6,565 nucleotides of DNA from Actinomycetota bacterium (GTDB lineage: Bacteria > Actinomycetota > UBA4738 > HRBIN12), in NCBI GenBank assembly GCA_005883885.1, contig VAYF01000192.1, forward strand, positions 1 through 6,565, in the 5' to 3' direction. The translations under genes and the position numbers were made by a program. This document shows positions 1-4,573 of the stretch, piece after piece. The first letter of the stretch is position 1; each line of letters opens with the position of its first letter. A model generated the notes under the pieces. The model did no database searches, was not told the DNA's origin, and worked only from the letters and a program-made list of their open reading frames with translations.

Positions 1-365
1 TGTTGACGCACGTCAACAACCTCGATGAGGACGCGCTCGTCGACATCTTGACCAAGCCGAAGAACGCGCTCGTGCGTCAGTACATGAAGTTCTTCGAGTT
101 CGATGGAGTGGAGCTCGAGTTCACGGATGACGCGATGCGGGCGATCGCCGAGCAAGCGATCCAGCGCGGGACGGGTGCCCGCGGGCTCCGGGCGATCATG
201 GAGGAGGTCTTGCTCAACGTGATGTACGAGCTGCCCTCCCGCGAGGACGTGACGCGGTGCCTCGTCGATCGCGACGTGGTCCTGACCGGCGTCAACCCGA
301 CGCTCATCCCGCGTGAGCAGCACGCCGCCAAGAAGCGCGGCGAGCGGCACGAGCGCACCGCGTAG
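1..365 (+). CDS. clpX: ATP-dependent Clp protease ATP-binding subunit ClpX, C-terminal fragment
   Basis: This is the C-terminal ~120 residues of ClpX; the gene enters from the left edge, so its zinc-binding domain and Walker motifs lie outside. ClpX is a cytosolic AAA+ hexameric unfoldase that feeds tagged substrates to the ClpP peptidase. What is visible is the small (lid) subdomain. It includes the LDEDALVDILTKPKNALVRQY stretch, the hydrophobic ELEFTDDAMRAIA helix, and the sensor-2 signature GTGARGLR, whose arginine contacts nucleotide in the family, followed by IMEE. The tail runs through VNPTLIPRE to a charged, Lys/Arg-rich end, as is usual in actinobacterial ClpX. Codons run in frame from base 3, and bases 1-2 finish a split codon; the TTG at base 3 is an internal leucine, not a start. 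The stop is TAG at 363-365. The next gene begins 36 bp downstream on the same strand and could be cotranscribed. Identification is from remembered family sequence and is very secure. Confidence 0.95.
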   Translation, partial: LTHVNNLDEDALVDILTKPKNALVRQYMKFFEFDGVELEFTDDAMRAIAEQAIQRGTGARGLRAIMEEVLLNVMYELPSREDVTRCLVDRDVVLTGVNPTLIPREQHAAKKRGERHERTA

Positions 366-377
366 CCCGTCACGGAC

Positions 378-398
378 GGAGAGGGGCTGCTCACGGAG
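378..398 (+). promoter_or_regulatory. Candidate ribosome-binding purines ahead of the HdeD-like gene
   Basis: Two purine-rich runs lie in the clpX-hdeD-like gap: GGAGAGGGG at 378-386 and GGAG at 395-398. The first ends 15 nt before ATG 402, which is too far to be ideal. The second ends only 3 nt before it, which is too close. Neither fits the alternative ATG at 429, which has only GGGG at 423-426. The site is therefore suggestive and does not settle the start. No TAnnnT hexamer sits directly before ATG 402, which favours readthrough transcription from clpX. Confidence 0.3.
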
Positions 399-401
399 CA
401 G

Positions 402-962
402 ATGGAGTCGCGCGGCGGACCCGGGGCGATGGTCGACTTCCCCTGGTGGGTCTTCCTGATCACGGGTATCGCATGGATGATCATCGCGGTCATCGTGCTG
501 CGGTTCCAAGCGGACCCCGTGACCTCGGTCGCGACCGTCGGGTTCCTGATCGGCTCGTTGTTCGTGTTCGCGGCCATCAACGAGTACGTCGCGGCCAACA
601 TGGTCGATACGTGGAAGTGGCTGCACTGGCTCATGGGATCCCTGTTCCTTCTTGGCGCGTTGTACGGCTTCATCCGCCCGTACGACACGTTCTTCGCGCT
701 CGCCTCCGTGCTCGGGTTCTTGCTCGTGTTCATGGGGACGCTCGAGATCATCCGAGCCACCATGTCTCGGGAGGTGAACCCGCTCTGGGGACTCGGGCTG
801 GTGAACGGGATCCTCTTGCTGCTCCTCGGCATCTGGGCGTCGCAGCGGTACTACCCTGCGAGCGCCGTGCTGCTCCTGATCTGGGTGGGGTTCATGGCGC
901 TCTTCCGAGGGATCGGTCAGATCGTGCTGGCCTTCGGGATCCGCCGGGAGCTCCGCGGATAG
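402..962 (+). CDS. HdeD/DUF308-like six-helix membrane protein
   Basis: This is a predicted integral membrane protein of 186 residues, close to the usual size of HdeD/DUF308 proteins. The family is named after E. coli HdeD, which is linked to acid resistance; the molecular function of most members is unknown. Six hydrophobic segments are visible at about residues 14-34, 43-63, 73-91, 96-117, 129-147 and 153-178, with short loops. The pattern looks like three repeated helical hairpins, with glycines inside the helices (GFLIGSLFVF, GLGLVNGILLLLLGIW) as is typical of the family. The C-terminus, RRELRG, is basic and probably cytoplasmic. There is no signal peptide or catalytic motif. The start is uncertain: ATG at 402 has GGAG only 3 nt upstream, and ATG at 429 (residue 10) would begin just before helix 1. 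The gene follows clpX by 36 bp, so readthrough from clpX is plausible, and its end faces the cyclase gene across 6 bp. Family assignment rests on topology and sequence flavour, so it is moderately secure; membrane localisation is secure. Confidence 0.72.
   Translation: MESRGGPGAMVDFPWWVFLITGIAWMIIAVIVLRFQADPVTSVATVGFLIGSLFVFAAINEYVAANMVDTWKWLHWLMGSLFLLGALYGFIRPYDTFFALASVLGFLLVFMGTLEIIRATMSREVNPLWGLGLVNGILLLLLGIWASQRYYPASAVLLLIWVGFMALFRGIGQIVLAFGIRRELRG
939..960. terminator. Weak hairpin at the convergent gene ends
   Basis: ATCCGC (939-944) and GCGGAT (955-960) are exact inverted repeats. Inside them, GG/CC (947-948 with 953-954) can extend the stem after a 2-nt bulge, around the loop AGCT. 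The hairpin overlaps the last codons of the HdeD-like gene and lies just beyond the stop of the opposing cyclase gene, where a shared terminator would be expected. No T-run follows on either strand, so it does not match a classical factor-independent terminator. It may be a coincidence of GC-rich coding sequence. Confidence 0.2.
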
Positions 963-968
963 GACGGC

Positions 969-3900
969 TCAGATCCGGTCGAGGACCTGATGGGCGACCG
1001 CCAGGTCCTTGGCGGCCCGGAGCCCCTCGAACGTCACGACCGCTTGTGCGACGATCGCACGCGCTCCGTCCCCCCGCCCTCGGCTCGCGAGCGCGCCGGC
1101 GAGGTCGACCTCGCTGAGCGCACGCTCCCAGGTCGCCCCGAGACGATCGAACCGTTCGATCGCCGCTCGGAACGACGCCTCGGCGCGGGTGGCGTCGCCT
1201 GCGGCGAACGCTGCCCGTCCCTCGAGCCGGTCGGCGAACGCGGCGACGCTCTGCGCGTCGGTCTTCTCCGCATGAGCACGCATCCCGTCGAGGAGCCTGT
1301 CGATACCGTCCCAGCCTTCGGTGGCGGCGACGAGCTCGCTCTCGGCCTCGAGCGCATCGCCCTTGTGCACCGCCCAGTTGGTGGGTCGTTCCAACGAGCG
1401 AGCGCGCACCAGATCCCCCGTGCGAACGAGGTACCGCAACAGGAAGGGATACAGCCTGCCGGACGTCGTGCGCTCGAGGGTGGATAGGAGTCCCGACAGT
1501 CGGTCGCTCTCGACGACATCACCTCGAGCGTCATGGATCAGCGCCGCCGTCCCGAACGCGTGGCTCGCGAAGTACGGTGGCTCGTCGCGACGATCGTCCA
1601 GCAACTCGCGGATGAGTCGGAACTCCTCGAGGGCGTCCTCCCACGATCCGAGTCGGCCGAAGGTCACGCACCGCCACGCGCGGAGGTGGATCTCGACGTT
1701 CGGACCTCTCCCGCCAACGGCTGCGAGGCCCTCATCCGTGACTTCCAACGCGCGCGGGTATCGCCCGGTCTCGTAATAGCCCCACGAGCCCATGCCGTAG
1801 AAATCACCGATCTCGATGATGTCCGTGACACCGTCCATGATCTCGGCACGCTCGTGCCAGAGCGAGAGTGCTTCCCGGTAGTTCCCGACGGACGACCAGG
1901 CGCCCTGCGCGTTGTCGAGGGCGAACGAGGCCAGGTCCGGTTTGCCGATCCGCATCGCGATCCCGGCGGCCTCCCTGCCCGCCTCCGCGAACGACGCGAG
2001 CTGGTCGTCGGTCAGCGTTTCGTCGGGGAACGCGAACGGCCACGACGCGCGGAGCCCGAGAACCCGGACCCGCTCTTCCGTGTCGCCGAGAGGAAGGTTC
2101 GTCGCGGCGAGATCCATCATGGCGCGGACGTCCGATTCGGGTGGGGTCCCACCTCGCATCGAGCCGGGCCAACGGACCGCGATCTCGGATGCTCGCGCGG
2201 CGAGGTACGCGACGCGCGTGGGGTCCGGCGGATGGGCGGCGTTGCGCGCGAGCGCGGCCTCCCGGAAGTACCGCCACGCGAGGTCCCCCGTGAAGGCGAC
2301 GAGGAAAGCCTCCGCGAGCGACTCGAGCGCATCCGTTCGCTCCAGACCGGTGGACGCGAACGCGAGCGCGTCTTCGGCCAGGCGCGCGGCCTTGCGCGGC
2401 ACGAGTCGGAGCCGGGCGGTCGCCGAAGCGCGAAGCAACCAGCGAAGGGCCGCAGAACGCAGGTCGTCGCTCAGCCCGCCCTCGGTCTCCCGGGCGAGCG
2501 CGGCCGCGGTCGCGTAGTGGTACGCGAGCAGCTCGGCGAACTCACCGGCGCGCTCGCCGGCCGTCCGTTCGAGCCAGGTGGCCACGTTCGAGTGCGCGCT
2601 GGCGCGGTCTCGGCGGGGGAGCGATTCGTACGCGACGTCACGTGTCAGAACGTGCCTGAAGATGTACTCGCGTTGGCCGGACAAGGTCGAGCCGGCTCGC
2701 GACGACACCAGCTCCCGTTCTTCCAATCGACGGAAGGCGTCACTCGCGTCGGGCCCTGACACGCCGGTCAGCTCGGTCACCGGGCCCGTCCAGAACACGC
2801 GTCCCACCACGGAGGCCGCCTGGAGCAGTCGCTTGTCCGCCGCATCCAACAGGTCGATGCGTGACGCGAGGACGGCTTGCACCGTGTCGGGGATGTCCAC
2901 AGCTTCGATGCCCGAAGCTGCCCGCCAACGCTCGCCTTCTCGCTCGAGGAGACCACCGTCGATCAGCCGCCGGACGATCTCCTCGAGGAAGAACGGGTTG
3001 CCTTCTGCACGCTCGAGGATCCTTCGATGGACCGAGGAGGGGAGGTCGTCGACGCTCAGCAGCAACCGCACCAGTCGCTCGGCCTCATCGCTGGAAAGGG
3101 GGTCGAGGGCCAGCGAGGACATGTTCCTCCGTCCCCCGCCCCAGCTCGGTCGCGTCGCCGTGAGGTCCGGACGGGACGGGCACAGGAAGAGCGCCGGGCC
3201 CTCGACCTGTTCTGCCAGCTCGTCGAGCAGATCGAGGAAGACGGGGTCGGCCCAGTGGATGTCCTCGATGATCACGGTGACGGGACCGGAGACCGAGAGG
3301 GCCGTGAAGAACGAGCGCCACGCGGCGTGGAGCTCGTCACGAACCTCGCGTGGGTTCGCGTCGGTGAAGGACACCTCGGGATCCTCGAGCCCCACCGTGT
3401 AGGCGAGGGCGGCCGTCGATCGCCGGGGATCGGTCGCGACCTCCTGCGTCAGGAGATCGCGACCCGTCTTGCGGACCTTCTCGACAGCGAGCTCAGGCGG
3501 ATCCGAGTCGAGGATCCCCGCGTAACCCTTCAGGATCTCGGCGAGCGGCCAATACGTGATCCCGTCGCCGTACGGGAGACACCGGCCGCGCAGGACGAGC
3601 GGGGGCGGCTCGGTCGCTTCGGCCCACTCCAGGAACTCGCCGGTCAGCCGCGACTTCCCGACCCCAGCGTCGCCGTAGAGCGTCACGAGATACGGCCGAC
3701 GCTCGCCGACGATCCGCTCGTAGACGCTCCGCAACACCTCGAGCTCGGTGTCGCGCCCCACCATGGGCGCGGAGAGACCGGGTACCCCTCGCGATCCGAT
3801 CCCCGTCTCATCGATCAAACGAAGGGCCCGCACGCGATCGCGCTTGCCCTTCAGCTCATGGAGCCCTCGATCTTCGAACGAGAAGCCCCGGACGGCGTCG

Positions 3901-4523
3901 GCGGTGCGCTGCGAGACGAAGATCGTTCCCGGGTCGGCGACGCCCTGGAGCCGGGCCGCCGCGTTCACCGCGTCGCCCGTCACCATCGCCTCGCCGGGCC
4001 CGGGACTCGTCGCCGCGAGGACGTCACCGGTGTTGACCCCGATGCGGATCTGAAGGGACACGTCGTGCGTGCGTTGGAGCTCGCCGTTCAGCTCGTCGAG
4101 CCGCCGCATCATGTGGAGCGACGCCCGGAGCGCGCGTTCAGGATCGTCCTCGTGCGCTGCCGGCACGCCGAAGGCCGCCATCACCGCGTCGCCGATGAAT
4201 TTCTCGACCGTCCCGCCCTCCGCCTCGAGCTCCTCGCGCATCGCGTTCCCGTACGACTGCATCACCTCGCGGAACCGCTCCGGATCGAGCCGTTCGCCGA
4301 GCGCCGTCGATCCCGTGACGTCGGCGAACAGGACCGTCACGACCTTCCGTTCCTGGCCGAGGTTCGGCAGCGCGGTGGACGATCCGCACGAAGGACAGAA
4401 GCGGGCGTCCTCGGGGAGCGGGGAGCCGCAGGTGGCACACGCGGTCATCAGCGGGCTGCCGCATGCCGCGCAGAAGCGAGCACCGGCAGCGTTCTCGGAC
4501 CCGCACGCGAGGCATGCCGCCAC
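969..4523 (-). CDS. Zinc-ribbon / class III nucleotide cyclase / STAND-type ATPase / TPR-like fusion protein
   Basis: This is a predicted cytosolic signalling protein of 1184 residues with no membrane helix. Two zinc ribbons open it (C4, C7, C18, C21 and C29, C32, C43, C46). A class III cyclase domain follows (~58-235), with metal-binding Asp68 (FADVTGS) and Asp112 (KFIGDAVMA), Lys108 at one base-specifying position, and transition-state Asn187 and Arg191 (GDAVNAAARL). The other base-specifying position, 7 residues before Asn187, is Met180 where Asp or Thr is usual. Next comes a P-loop ATPase (~252-520) with Walker A GDAGVGKS (284-291), Walker B VTVIIED (415-421) plus HWAD, and a GNPFFLEEIVRRL segment typical of predicted-ATPase/STAND proteins. 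The remainder (~545-1184) is alpha-helical with TPR-like hairpins, for example near 865-895, 906-936, 946-975 and 1093-1125. No C-terminal LuxR-type HTH is seen. The likely reaction is ATP to cAMP, controlled by the ATPase/TPR sensor; this is inferred. The start is GTG at 4521-4523: an in-frame TAG lies 9 nt upstream, and Cys4 already belongs to zinc ribbon 1. There is no Shine-Dalgarno, suggesting leaderless translation. The stop is TGA. Confidence 0.9.
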   Translation of the reverse strand: MAACLACGSENAAGARFCAACGSPLMTACATCGSPLPEDARFCPSCGSSTALPNLGQERKVVTVLFADVTGSTALGERLDPERFREVMQSYGNAMREELEAEGGTVEKFIGDAVMAAFGVPAAHEDDPERALRASLHMMRRLDELNGELQRTHDVSLQIRIGVNTGDVLAATSPGPGEAMVTGDAVNAAARLQGVADPGTIFVSQRTADAVRGFSFEDRGLHELKGKRDRVRALRLIDETGIGSRGVPGLSAPMVGRDTELEVLRSVYERIVGERRPYLVTLYGDAGVGKSRLTGEFLEWAEATEPPPLVLRGRCLPYGDGITYWPLAEILKGYAGILDSDPPELAVEKVRKTGRDLLTQEVATDPRRSTAALAYTVGLEDPEVSFTDANPREVRDELHAAWRSFFTALSVSGPVTVIIEDIHWADPVFLDLLDELAEQVEGPALFLCPSRPDLTATRPSWGGGRRNMSSLALDPLSSDEAERLVRLLLSVDDLPSSVHRRILERAEGNPFFLEEIVRRLIDGGLLEREGERWRAASGIEAVDIPDTVQAVLASRIDLLDAADKRLLQAASVVGRVFWTGPVTELTGVSGPDASDAFRRLEERELVSSRAGSTLSGQREYIFRHVLTRDVAYESLPRRDRASAHSNVATWLERTAGERAGEFAELLAYHYATAAALARETEGGLSDDLRSAALRWLLRASATARLRLVPRKAARLAEDALAFASTGLERTDALESLAEAFLVAFTGDLAWRYFREAALARNAAHPPDPTRVAYLAARASEIAVRWPGSMRGGTPPESDVRAMMDLAATNLPLGDTEERVRVLGLRASWPFAFPDETLTDDQLASFAEAGREAAGIAMRIGKPDLASFALDNAQGAWSSVGNYREALSLWHERAEIMDGVTDIIEIGDFYGMGSWGYYETGRYPRALEVTDEGLAAVGGRGPNVEIHLRAWRCVTFGRLGSWEDALEEFRLIRELLDDRRDEPPYFASHAFGTAALIHDARGDVVESDRLSGLLSTLERTTSGRLYPFLLRYLVRTGDLVRARSLERPTNWAVHKGDALEAESELVAATEGWDGIDRLLDGMRAHAEKTDAQSVAAFADRLEGRAAFAAGDATRAEASFRAAIERFDRLGATWERALSEVDLAGALASRGRGDGARAIVAQAVVTFEGLRAAKDLAVAHQVLDRI

Positions 4524-4529
4524 GGGCGG

Positions 4530-4535
4530 AGTCTA
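4530..4535 (-). promoter_or_regulatory. -10-like hexamer TAGACT for the cyclase gene
   Basis: On the minus strand TAGACT (TAnnnT) ends 6 nt before the GTG start at 4523. This is the spacing expected if transcription begins at the first base of the start codon, which is common for leaderless mRNAs in actinobacteria. The absence of any Shine-Dalgarno sequence before GTG supports this. No clear TTGAC-like -35 is seen 16-18 bp upstream. Confidence 0.5.
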
Positions 4536-4560
4536 TGGCGGTGCTCCGTCCGCTGCTCGC

Positions 4561-4566
4561 TACACT
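4561..4566 (+). promoter_or_regulatory. -10-like hexamer TACACT for valS
   Basis: TACACT (TAnnnT) ends 7 nt before the ATG at 4574, again placing the expected transcription start at the A of the start codon. The 7 nt between them (CGCGCGC) contain no Shine-Dalgarno sequence, so leaderless translation is the simplest reading. No convincing -35 element is visible. The hexamer lies 26 bp from the divergent TAGACT element, so the two promoters would share upstream DNA. Confidence 0.5.
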
Positions 4567-4573
4567 CGCGCGC

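Noticed and set aside
77..832. 251-codon minus-strand frame opposite clpX and the HdeD-like gene
   Set aside because: It spans two clear plus-strand genes, is Ser/Arg/Thr-rich and has no recognisable motif.
1533..2759. 408-codon open frame on the plus strand, opposite the TPR-like part of the cyclase gene
   Set aside because: Its composition is Arg/Gly/Glu-rich and low in pattern, while the minus-strand reading shows amphipathic helical repeats continuous with the ATPase domain.
4160..4530. Separate small zinc-finger gene upstream of the cyclase
   Set aside because: The two zinc ribbons are in the same uninterrupted frame as the cyclase and ATPase domains, with no stop between them, so they form one protein.
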